The notes beneath the pieces were generated by a model. It did no database searches, was not told the DNA's origin, and saw only the letters and a list, made by a program, of their open reading frames with translations. The position numbers were made by a program, and so were the translations under genes. This document shows positions 1 through 7,218 of a DNA stretch of 7,218 nt, piece after piece. Numbering within the stretch: position 1 is the first letter of the stretch; each line of letters begins with the position of its first letter. Origin of the DNA: Paracoccaceae bacterium (lineage in GTDB: Bacteria > Pseudomonadota > Alphaproteobacteria > Rhodobacterales > Rhodobacteraceae). Location of the stretch: the NCBI GenBank assembly GCA_003500165.1, contig DNSZ01000071.1:1-7218 (forward strand), in the 5' to 3' direction.

Positions 1-560
1 GGGACGCGGCGCGCGCTGCGCTGGGGCTGCCCGCGGGTCCGCTGATCCTGTTCGGCGCCATCGGCGGCGCGGCCGATCCGCGCAAGGGCGGCGATCTGCT
101 GGCCGATGCCCTACACCGGCTGGCCGGTCTGGGCCATCGCCCGGTGCTGGCGGTGTTCGGCGGCCCCGCCCCGCCTGGCCTGCCCATGCCCACCATCGAA
201 CTGGGGCCGATCCGCGATCCGGCGCGGCTGGCCCTGGCCTATCGCGCGGCGGACGTGTTCGTCGCGCCGTCGCGGCTGGAAAGCTTTGGTAATGTCGCGA
301 TCGAGGCGCAGGCCTGCGGTACCCCGGCCGTTGCCTTTCGCACCAGTGGGCTCATCGATGCGGTCGCCGACCCCGCCAGGCTGGCGCCCGCCTTCGACAC
401 TGCCGCGCTGGCTGCGATCATGGCCCGGCTGCTCGACGCCCCGCCCGACCCCGCCGCGATCCGGGCCGCAACGCTGGCCCGGGTCGCGCCCGATGTGGTC
501 GTAGCGAGGCATATCGCGCTCTACGCGGCGCTCTTGTCCGGACACGCACCGCCTATTTGA
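1..560 (+). CDS. Glycosyltransferase, GT4 / group 1 type (3' part only)
   Basis: This is the C-terminal part of a retaining glycosyltransferase of the GT-B fold, expected to transfer a sugar from a nucleotide-sugar donor during surface polysaccharide assembly at the cytoplasmic face of the inner membrane. The reading frame is open from base 3; the 5' end lies outside the window, and the gene stops with TGA at 558-560. The opening residues (LILFGAIGGAADPRKGGDLL) form the usual first strand and loop of the donor-binding domain. The segment VFVAPSRLESFGNVAIEAQ holds the family's E-x7-E motif, with the two Glu codons at 279-281 and 303-305, followed by ACGTPAVAF. About 185 residues are present, roughly half of a normal GT4 enzyme. 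Its last 8 bases overlap the end of the opposite-strand GT2 gene. Donor and acceptor cannot be told from sequence alone. Confidence 0.88.
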   Translation, partial: DAARAALGLPAGPLILFGAIGGAADPRKGGDLLADALHRLAGLGHRPVLAVFGGPAPPGLPMPTIELGPIRDPARLALAYRAADVFVAPSRLESFGNVAIEAQACGTPAVAFRTSGLIDAVADPARLAPAFDTAALAAIMARLLDAPPDPAAIRAATLARVAPDVVVARHIALYAALLSGHAPPI

Positions 561-1524
561 ATTGCGCCCCGGGGCCGAACCGTGCGGCCAGACAACGCGC
601 AAAGGCCGCCGGGCGGGTCAGTGCCGCCAGCCCATGTCCTGCTGCTGCACCCCAGCGGCCCTCAGCCGCTGCATCGCGGGCAAGGATCGCCGCATGCGTC
701 GCGGCAATCTCGGCCGGCATAAGGCGCAGGCGGCGCAGGACCGCGGGGCGCAGACACTCTTTGCCTTCGGCCAGCACCATCGCGACAGCACGCTGCTGGT
801 CGGTGACACTGCGCCGGGTTCGCGAAAGGGCAGAGGTCTGCCCCGATACCGTGCCACGCCGCTGGGTATAGAAATACCCGGCCCGCCCCGACAGGCCCCA
901 GCGCGCGCCTGCCATCAGTAGGCGCATTGCGAACACCATATCCTCGGCATGGCGCAGAGAGGGCCATGCGACCCCGTGGCGCTCCAGAAAGTCGCGCCGG
1001 ACCATGGGCTGCGCCCAGCCGACATTCACCCGCGCTCCCGGGACGCTGTTGGCCAGAAAGCGCTCGGCAGTCAGGGTGATCTCTGCCTCTTCCTCCAGCG
1101 GAAACGCCCTGCCCACCGCCCTGCCCAGCCCGGGATCGACGAGAGTCAGGTTGTCGGCCACCGCGTCGAGGTTCCGGGCGCGGGCCAATGCGAGGAGATG
1201 CGCCAGTCGTCCCGGCGCGAACCTGTCGTCGGCGTCCAGCACGGCAACCCAGTCGCCACGGGCCTGTGCCAGCCCGGCGCTGCGCGCTGCGCCTGGGCCC
1301 GCGTTTTCCTGCAGCCGAACCGGATGCACCCGCGCGTCTTTTCGGGCCATGCCGGCCACGAGATCGGGCGTTCCGTCTGTGGAGGCGTCGTCGATCACGA
1401 CAACCTCGACTGTCACGCCGTCCTGATCGAGCGCCGATGCCACGGCGGTCTCGAGCACGCGATCCATGTTGAACGCGGGAATGAGCACCGAAACATTCGG
1501 CGTATCGAGGCGGGCGCCAGTCAC
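553..1524 (-). CDS. Glycosyltransferase family 2 (ExoO/ExoU-like)
   Basis: This is an inverting GT-A glycosyltransferase of 323 residues, cytosolic or membrane-associated, probably adding a sugar to a lipid-linked saccharide. Residues 11-18 (VSVLIPAF) are the first Rossmann strand. IDDASTDGT at 44-52 is the nucleotide-binding turn, NAGPGAARSAGL at 74-85 is typical of GT2, and DADD at 97-100 is the metal-binding DxD. HAED at 192-195 sits where the catalytic base Asp is expected. The layout, with the later RRGTVSG, recalls succinoglycan-type enzymes such as ExoO and ExoU; this is a family resemblance, not an assignment. The start is GTG (1522-1524), overlapping the TGA of the upstream GT2 gene as GTGA, so translation is probably coupled. 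No good Shine-Dalgarno precedes it, which fits coupling. The TAG stop lies inside the 3' end of the opposing GT4 gene. Confidence 0.9.
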   Translation of the reverse strand: MTGARLDTPNVSVLIPAFNMDRVLETAVASALDQDGVTVEVVVIDDASTDGTPDLVAGMARKDARVHPVRLQENAGPGAARSAGLAQARGDWVAVLDADDRFAPGRLAHLLALARARNLDAVADNLTLVDPGLGRAVGRAFPLEEEAEITLTAERFLANSVPGARVNVGWAQPMVRRDFLERHGVAWPSLRHAEDMVFAMRLLMAGARWGLSGRAGYFYTQRRGTVSGQTSALSRTRRSVTDQQRAVAMVLAEGKECLRPAVLRRLRLMPAEIAATHAAILARDAAAEGRWGAAAGHGLAALTRPAAFARCLAARFGPGAQFK

Positions 1525-2291
1525 GACGCCGCAAGCGCCGCGCGCAGCCAGCGATAGGCCAGATAGGGCGGCCAGAGCGCGGCATAGACCGCCGCCATGA
1601 CCGGGCCCGGGCAGTGCATCCGGTGCACCCGGCGTTCCTCGGCAAAGCGTTTGCGCAGGCTTGGCCAGTCGCGCCGCGAACTGATCCCGTCATCGGGCAT
1701 TTTTGCCAGAACACCGGCCCCCGGCCTGATCGACGCGCCGTTTGCTTGCGCGCGCCGCAGCCATTCGAAATCCATGCAAATGCCGAACGCAGGATCAAAC
1801 CGGCCGATCCACAAGAACAGATCGCGCCGTACCAGAATGCCCTGATGTGGAAGGGGCTTCCAAAGAAGCCGCATGGCAGGGAATCGCGGGTGCATCACCC
1901 TATTCTCGGCCCCCTTCGGTCCGGTCATCACACCAAAAGCGACAATGTCCGTCCCATCCAGATAGCCCGCGGCGCGGCCGAGGCTGCCCGCGTCCAGAAA
2001 CGTGTCCCCGGCCTGCAGCACCAGCACATAGTCGCCGCGCGCCAGCGCGAGCCCCTTGTTCAGCGCTTCGGCAATCCCCGAATCGGGTTCGCTGATCCAT
2101 CGGACGGGCGCGTCGAGACCCTTGAGCCAGTCCGCCGTGCCATCGGTCGAGGCGCCGTCGACCACCACATGCTCGCGATCGGCGAAATCCTGCACGGCCA
2201 CGCTGTCGACCGTGCGGGCGAGCGCCGCGCGCGCATTCAGCGCGGCGGTCAGCACCGTGACGCGGGGCAGATCGGGATCGGGCGGGTTCAT
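1521..2291 (-). CDS. Glycosyltransferase family 2 (WcaE/WfgS-like)
   Basis: This is a GT-A family 2 glycosyltransferase, first gene of a two-gene operon with the GT2 downstream. From the ATG at 2289-2291 it has 256 residues. VTVLTAALN (11-19) opens the fold, DGASTDGT is at 45-52, and SEPDSGIAEALNKG (67-80) is the signature of the WcaE/WfgS-like branch of GT2. The usual metal-binding position reads QAGD (93-96) in place of DxD; related enzymes often carry N-S/A-G-D here, so the protein is probably active. HQGILVRRDLF and a C-terminal aromatic segment (WPPYLAYRWL) follow. The frame stays open to a GTG at 2363, but the extra 24 residues (MYRGCAARQPRG...) look non-coding and run through an inverted repeat, so I prefer the ATG eight residues before the conserved core. 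No strong Shine-Dalgarno is seen. A role in exopolysaccharide or O-antigen assembly is inferred from the three clustered transferases. Confidence 0.88.
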   Translation of the reverse strand: MNPPDPDLPRVTVLTAALNARAALARTVDSVAVQDFADREHVVVDGASTDGTADWLKGLDAPVRWISEPDSGIAEALNKGLALARGDYVLVLQAGDTFLDAGSLGRAAGYLDGTDIVAFGVMTGPKGAENRVMHPRFPAMRLLWKPLPHQGILVRRDLFLWIGRFDPAFGICMDFEWLRRAQANGASIRPGAGVLAKMPDDGISSRRDWPSLRKRFAEERRVHRMHCPGPVMAAVYAALWPPYLAYRWLRAALAAS

Positions 2292-2331
2292 GCCGGGGGC
2301 ATAGCCCGACCCGGCACGCAGGCCAATCCCG

Positions 2332-2357
2332 CGCGGTTGCCGGGCCGCGCAACCGCG
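2332..2357. repeat. Perfect 9-bp inverted repeat in divergent intergenic region
   Basis: CGCGGTTGC (2332-2340) and its exact reverse complement GCAACCGCG (2349-2357) flank an 8-nt centre. The repeat lies between the leftward GT2 operon and the rightward DUF1489 gene and overlaps the -35 element and spacer proposed for the latter. It could be an operator for a dimeric regulator or form a hairpin in the GT leader RNA. There is no T-tract on either side, so it does not look like an intrinsic terminator. Confidence 0.6.
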
Positions 2358-2364
2358 ATACACT
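2337..2364 (+). promoter_or_regulatory. Candidate sigma-70-type promoter for the DUF1489 gene
   Basis: TTGCCG (2337-2342) matches the -35 consensus at 4 of 6 positions. TACACT (2359-2364) matches the -10 consensus at 4 of 6, with a 16-nt spacer. Transcription would begin near 2371, giving a leader of about 26 nt before the GTG start at 2397. A weak GGGG (2386-2389) could be the ribosome-binding site. This comes from motif inspection only. Confidence 0.35.
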
Positions 2365-2396
2365 GACGTTTACGAATCAAGATATGGGGTTCCCTG

Positions 2397-2825
2397 GTGG
2401 CTGGCCCGCTCAATCTCGTGAAGCTTTGCGTCGGCGCGGACAGCGTGGCCGATCTGGCCGATTGGCAGGCGCAGCCCCGCGCCCAGGGGGCTGACGGCCG
2501 GCCGCGCCACGTCACCCGGATGTGGCCGCGCCGCGCCGACGAATTGCTGGCGGGCGGGTCGCTTTACTGGGTGATCGCCGGGGCCATTGCGGTGCGCCAG
2601 CGCATCCTGCGGCTCGACCCCGTGACCGGTGCCGATGGGATCGTGCGTTGCGGCATCGTGTTCGACCCGGCGCTGGTGCGCACCCGCGCCGCGCCGCGCC
2701 GCCCGTTTCAGGGCTGGCGCTATCTGCCCGGCGAGGCCGCGCCGGCCGATCTGCCGGCCGGTGCGGAAACCGCCGATCTGCCCGGCCCGCTGGCCCGCGC
2801 GCTGGACGAGATCGGGGTTCTGTAG
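2397..2825 (+). CDS. DUF1489 family protein
   Basis: This 142-residue cytosolic protein belongs to the DUF1489 family, small proteins widespread in Alphaproteobacteria whose function is not known to me. Recognition rests on several family-like blocks: LVKLCVGADSVADLADWQ near the N-terminus (residues 7-24), HVTRMWPRRADELLAGGSLYWVI (about 38-60), RQRILRLDP, RCGIVFDPALV and RRPFQGWRYLPGE. The length and the start just before LVKLCVG suit the family. There is no signal peptide or membrane segment. The start is GTG with only a weak upstream G-run. The gene stands alone, divergent from the GT2 operon and convergent with the lipoprotein gene (54-bp gap), so context gives no pathway. The repeated Trp, Arg and invariant-looking blocks hint at nucleic-acid or ligand binding, but this is speculation. 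Confidence 0.9.
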   Translation: MAGPLNLVKLCVGADSVADLADWQAQPRAQGADGRPRHVTRMWPRRADELLAGGSLYWVIAGAIAVRQRILRLDPVTGADGIVRCGIVFDPALVRTRAAPRRPFQGWRYLPGEAAPADLPAGAETADLPGPLARALDEIGVL

Positions 2826-2834
2826 ACCAAGGAA

Positions 2835-2847
2835 GCAGGCCCCCTGC
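2835..2847. terminator. Short stem-loop between convergent genes, possible weak terminator
   Basis: GCAGG (2835-2839) and CCTGC (2843-2847) can pair around a 3-nt loop in the 54-bp gap between the ends of the DUF1489 and lipoprotein genes. The stem has five pairs and no T-tract follows on either strand, so its termination strength is doubtful. Its placement between two stop codons is the main argument. Confidence 0.25.
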
Positions 2848-2879
2848 CGAACATATGGAAGCGCTGCCGAGGCCCGGGA

Positions 2880-3485
2880 TCAGCGGTCGCGCGCGGCCTG
2901 GGCGCCGCCGCCGCGGCGCTCACGCTGGGCGATCTGCAGGGCAAAGACCTCGTCCTGCGGCGTCCAGTTGTAGCGGGTGTCTTCGGTCACCCGATCCCAG
3001 AACAGATCGCCCCCGGCGCGCCACGGATCGAGCACGACGCCGTCATACATCCCCTGGCCCGCCGCGCTGACGATCAGCGTCGAATGCTGCACCAGGATGG
3101 GGTTGTCGAAATTGGCGATCGCCCGATGCAGCTGCAATGTGGCAAAGCCCTCCTGCTGCATCCGTGCCTGCATGTCGTCGGCCCATTCATAGCACAGGCC
3201 GCGCTCCTTGATCCCCATATTCACCTTGACGTTGTGAATCAGCGGCGGGTCCTCGACCTGGTATTCCGCAGCAAGCTGGCGGGCATGATCGAGCGCGGCA
3301 TTGGCCGCGCGCATGGCCTCTTCGGGGTCGACGGTTTCGGGGGCGAGCGATTCGATCAGGCTGGCAAGCTCGGCCCGTTCCTGCTGGCTGGCCACAGGCG
3401 GTCCGCCGGGCTGCGGCGGCGTGCCGCAAGCGGCCAGGAAGGACGCCAGCAGGAGCATGGCGAAGATACGAAATGTGGCAACCAT
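2880..3485 (-). CDS. Putative lipoprotein with transglutaminase-like Cys-His-Asp arrangement
   Basis: This is a 201-residue exported lipoprotein. Residues 1-19 are a signal peptide with a hydrophobic core, ending in the lipobox LAAC, with Cys20 as the lipidation site. Gly21 at the +2 position suggests outer-membrane sorting if the enterobacterial rule applies. A Pro/Gly-rich linker and a helical, Ala/Glu-rich stretch (about 35-75) follow. The C-terminal half has GLCYEWADDMQARMQQEGF (Cys98), HSTLIV (His134) and VVLDPW (Asp153). The order and the surroundings resemble the transglutaminase/cysteine-protease core, where a Cys starts a helix and His and Asp lie on adjacent strands. Enzyme activity is an inference; a non-catalytic relative is possible. 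Cys20 and Cys98 are the only cysteines, so no intramolecular disulfide is expected in the lipidated protein. The start is ATG without a clear Shine-Dalgarno; the TGA stop faces the DUF1489 gene. Confidence 0.8.
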   Translation of the reverse strand: MVATFRIFAMLLLASFLAACGTPPQPGGPPVASQQERAELASLIESLAPETVDPEEAMRAANAALDHARQLAAEYQVEDPPLIHNVKVNMGIKERGLCYEWADDMQARMQQEGFATLQLHRAIANFDNPILVQHSTLIVSAAGQGMYDGVVLDPWRAGGDLFWDRVTEDTRYNWTPQDEVFALQIAQRERRGGGAQAARDR

Positions 3486-3577
3486 GCGGCGCAGTTAGTC
3501 CGCGCGCTGCAACTTGCCAAGACCCTTGCCGTCTGGGATGGGTCCGGCCTTGCGTGGCGCGGGGTAGCGGGCGGCGA

Positions 3578-3706
3578 ATGGGCGGCAAGGGCAGCATCTA
3601 TCTTGGCATCGGCATGATCCTGTCGCTGTGGAGCGTCTGTGGCTGGTGGGGCCTTGCCCTGGGCATCGGCGCCAATCTTGTGATCTGGTATATCCTATGG
3701 CGCTGA
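3578..3706 (+). CDS. Probable small hydrophobic membrane protein (42 aa)
   Basis: This is an unrecognised small ORF starting MGGKGSIYLGIG and ending VIWYILWR. Almost the whole chain after Lys4 is hydrophobic, with glycines and five tryptophans. Residues about 7-20 and 25-41 could form a two-helix hairpin in the inner membrane, or one longer segment. Thirty-four of 42 codons end in G or C, consistent with coding bias here. The same frame is open further upstream to 3473, but that extension is Arg/Pro-rich and overlaps the divergent lipoprotein start, so the ATG at 3578 is preferred. The region just before it is G-rich without a clean Shine-Dalgarno. A strong stem-loop begins 5 nt after the TGA stop, as expected for a separate transcription unit. 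Function unknown; a chance hydrophobic ORF is still possible. Confidence 0.5.
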   Translation: MGGKGSIYLGIGMILSLWSVCGWWGLALGIGANLVIWYILWR

Positions 3707-3711
3707 GCCAC

Positions 3712-3741
3712 CGGGCGGCCTGCCGGTAGCAGCACCGCCCG
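3712..3741 (+). terminator. Stem-loop directly after the small membrane-protein ORF
   Basis: CGGGCGG (3712-3718) pairs with CCGCCCG (3735-3741). Inside it CTGC (3720-3723) pairs with GCAG (3729-3732) around a 5-nt loop, giving 11 pairs with one small internal loop. It begins 5 nt after the TGA stop at 3706. No T-tract follows, so it is terminator-like or RNA 3'-end protecting rather than a classic intrinsic terminator. A second, weaker pairing, CGGCCC (3743-3748) with GGGCCG (3762-3767), follows. Confidence 0.4.
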
Positions 3742-3846
3742 ACGGCCCCGGATGCGGGTCAGGGCCGCCGGCGCGCGCATTGCGGTTTTCCACTACACCT
3801 CGCGACTCGCGACGCTACCGTGAACGCAGTTCGCATGGCGGGGCAG

Positions 3847-3852
3847 AGGAGG
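3847..3852 (+). promoter_or_regulatory. Strong Shine-Dalgarno that decides the MFS start
   Basis: AGGAGG lies 6 nt before an in-frame GTG (3859-3861) and 4 nt before an out-of-frame ATG (3857-3859). Two other in-frame starts further upstream, GTG 3820 and ATG 3835, have no such site, so translation of the transporter very probably begins after this motif. Confidence 0.75.
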
Positions 3853-3858
3853 CGCGAT

Positions 3859-5076
3859 GTGTCGGGGACCGGGGTGACGTCTTCCAGCTGTCCCGGTGCT
3901 GCCGGGATCGACCTGCTGCATCCTGGCCGCCTTGTCCCGCCAGGGATCGCGATCGTCGCCGTTACCTTTGGGCTTGCGCGCTATGCCTATGGCCTGTTTC
4001 TGCCCGACATGCAGGCCAGCCTGCAGCTGTCGCTGCCGGCGATGGGCGCGATTGCCGGGGTTTCCTATGTCGGGTTTCTGCTGGCCGTTCTGCTGGCGAT
4101 CTGGGCCGCGCCACGGCTGGGGCCGCGCCGGCTGGTGGTGGCAGGCGGCCTGGCGGCGGCCCTCGGCATGGCGCTGATCGCGACCGCCGATAATGCCGCG
4201 ACGCTGGCGCTCGGCGTGTTCATCGCCGGTGCCAGCCCCGGCTTTTCCTATACGCCGCTGTCGGAGGTGATCATGCGCCGGGTGGTCGAACCCGCCCGCG
4301 AAAAGGTCTATGCTTGGATCAACGCCGGCACCGGTTTCGGTGTGGTCGTCGCAGGCCCGGTGGCGATCGCGGCCGGGGCGGATTGGCGGCTGGCCTGGGC
4401 GTGCTTTGCCGCCATCGCGCTCATTTCGGTGCTGTGGGTCGGCCTGGTGCTGAAAGGCGGTGGTGCGCCCGGCCCGGTGGCGCCGGCCGCCGACGCGTCG
4501 GGCGCAAGCCGGTCGGCCAGCCTGCTTCGGCCCGGCGCGCTGGCGCTTTTCGCCTCGGCCACGACATTCGGCCTGATCACCTCGGTCTACTGGACCTTTG
4601 CCGTCGACCTTCTGGTCACCGACAGCGGCGTCAGCGCCGATCAGGCCAAGCTGTTCTGGACCGTGGTCGGCATCGCCGGCATCGGCGGCTGCATGACCGG
4701 CCATCTGGTGCGCCGGTCAGGCATAAGGCGTTCCTGGCGTCGGTTCATGGCCGCGCTGGCGCTGGCGACGGCGGGCTTGCCGGCGCTTGCCGCGCTGCCC
4801 TGTGCGCCGCTTCTTTCGGGTGTGTTGTTCGGGGTGGCGTTCATCACGGTCACAGCACTTTACGGCATGTGGGCGATGAGCCTTTTCAGGGACCGGCCAT
4901 CGGCCGGCTTTGGCATGGTGTTCTTTCTGGTGTCGCTGGGCCAGTTCGCCGGCCCGGTGATGGCCGGCCTGATCGCGCCGCAGATCGGCATGGTCGCGGT
5001 GTTCCTGGGCTCGGCATTGGCGGCGGTGCTGATGCTGGCCGCGGCGCCGGGCCGCGATTTCTCGTCGATGGGATAG
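3859..5076 (+). CDS. MFS transporter, YbfB/YjiJ-like
   Basis: This is an inner-membrane major facilitator superfamily protein of 405 residues from the GTG at 3859, a normal MFS length with about 12 hydrophobic segments. The first helix region (IAIVAVTFGLARYAYGLFLP, then DMQASLQLS) and the following VSYVGFLLAVLLA recall the YbfB/YjiJ branch (MFS_4). The basic segment LGPRRLVVAGG follows helix 2, where the MFS loop 2-3 motif is expected. A Gly/Ala/Pro-rich cytoplasmic loop (about residues 196-226) divides the two six-helix halves. Members of this branch are mostly uncharacterised and the substrate cannot be inferred. The longer 418-residue frame from 3820 adds an Arg-rich stretch without a ribosome-binding site and is less likely. 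A further in-frame GTG at 3874 is also possible. The gene is followed by acnA after 135 bp in the same reading frame, with a TAG stop between them; no functional link is evident. Confidence 0.88.
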   Translation: MSGTGVTSSSCPGAAGIDLLHPGRLVPPGIAIVAVTFGLARYAYGLFLPDMQASLQLSLPAMGAIAGVSYVGFLLAVLLAIWAAPRLGPRRLVVAGGLAAALGMALIATADNAATLALGVFIAGASPGFSYTPLSEVIMRRVVEPAREKVYAWINAGTGFGVVVAGPVAIAAGADWRLAWACFAAIALISVLWVGLVLKGGGAPGPVAPAADASGASRSASLLRPGALALFASATTFGLITSVYWTFAVDLLVTDSGVSADQAKLFWTVVGIAGIGGCMTGHLVRRSGIRRSWRRFMAALALATAGLPALAALPCAPLLSGVLFGVAFITVTALYGMWAMSLFRDRPSAGFGMVFFLVSLGQFAGPVMAGLIAPQIGMVAVFLGSALAAVLMLAAAPGRDFSSMG

Positions 5077-5145
5077 TCGCCGGCAATGCCCCGCGCGCGG
5101 CGGCGGGCGGCCGATGCGTCCCGGCCGGGTCGGACCCAGGCGATG

Positions 5146-5162
5146 GCTGCCTTGCAAGCAGC
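5146..5162 (+). promoter_or_regulatory. Inverted repeat overlapping a -35-like element upstream of acnA
   Basis: GCTGC (5146-5150) and GCAGC (5158-5162) flank CTTGCAA. The contained TTGCAA (5152-5157) matches the -35 consensus at 4 of 6. CATATG (5176-5181), 18 nt downstream, is a poor -10 candidate at 3 of 6. Together they could form the acnA promoter with an overlapping operator or leader hairpin. The acnA start follows 30 nt after this -10. Confidence 0.25.
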
Positions 5163-5198
5163 ATTGAAACCCGGGCATATGCGGCGCGACGCCGCACC

Positions 5199-5204
5199 GA
5201 GGAG
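5199..5204 (+). promoter_or_regulatory. Shine-Dalgarno of acnA
   Basis: GAGGAG lies 7 nt before the ATG at 5212. The acnA frame is open upstream to the MFS stop codon and contains in-frame ATGs at 5086, 5143 and 5179, so this site is what fixes the start at 5212. Confidence 0.75.
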
Positions 5205-5211
5205 CCACACC

Positions 5212-7218
<2,007 letters not shown>

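Noticed and set aside
566..575. GCCCCGGGGC palindrome just after the GT4 stop
   Set aside because: It lies within codons of the opposing GT2 gene, has no loop-compatible longer stem and no T-tract.
662..1798. 378-codon - strand frame bridging the two GT2 genes
   Set aside because: It is a +1/-1 shadow of two genes that each carry clear GT2 motifs; its product is Arg-rich without family features.
2292..2363. N-terminal extension of the GT2 gene from GTG 2363
   Set aside because: The 24 extra residues are unlike GT2 N-termini and cross the inverted repeat; the ATG at 2291 sits just before the conserved core.
1614..2366. 250-codon + strand frame antisense to the second GT2 gene
   Set aside because: Composition typical of an antisense shadow (His, Pro, Arg, Gln), and the opposite strand encodes a conserved enzyme.
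3486..3530. Promoter of the lipoprotein gene on the - strand (TTGGCA, 17-nt spacer, TAACTG)
   Set aside because: The -10 matches only 2 of 6 consensus positions and lies too near the start codon to be convincing.
5108..5137. CGGCCG repeats, CCCGGCCGGG palindrome and GGGTC/GACCC dyad after the MFS stop
   Set aside because: Short G/C palindromes are expected by chance at this base composition, and no T-tract follows to support a terminator.

Overview
The window is GC-rich bacterial DNA with strong G/C at third codon positions. A DUF1489-family protein, which is characteristic of Alphaproteobacteria, and an AcnA-type aconitase with an extended central linker point to an alphaproteobacterium, plausibly in Rhodobacterales. 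The order is an inference from protein resemblance. I see no rRNA, tRNA, CRISPR array, insertion sequence or integration scar.

Layout. (1) Positions 1-2291 are the edge of a surface-polysaccharide island: the 3' end of a GT4-type glycosyltransferase on the + strand, meeting tail to tail (8-nt overlap) a two-gene operon of family-2 glycosyltransferases on the - strand whose members overlap by GTGA. (2) Positions 2292-2396 are a divergent intergenic region with a perfect 9-bp inverted repeat overlapping a plausible promoter for the rightward DUF1489 gene (2397-2825). (3) A convergent gene on the - strand (2880-3485) encodes a lipoprotein with a Cys/His/Asp arrangement like that of the transglutaminase fold. 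(4) Divergent from it is a probable 42-residue hydrophobic membrane protein (3578-3706), closely followed by a long stem-loop. (5) A YbfB/YjiJ-like MFS transporter follows (3859-5076), with a strong Shine-Dalgarno that fixes an unusual start region. (6) The aconitase gene acnA begins at 5212 and runs off the right end after 669 codons.

The glycosyltransferases plausibly act together on an exopolysaccharide or lipopolysaccharide. The remaining genes look like a patchwork of single-gene transcription units with no shared pathway. I found no convincing new multi-gene system. The best leads are the transglutaminase-like lipoprotein, the small membrane protein with its downstream hairpin, the overlapping start codons of the MFS gene, and the inverted repeat in the divergent promoter region.
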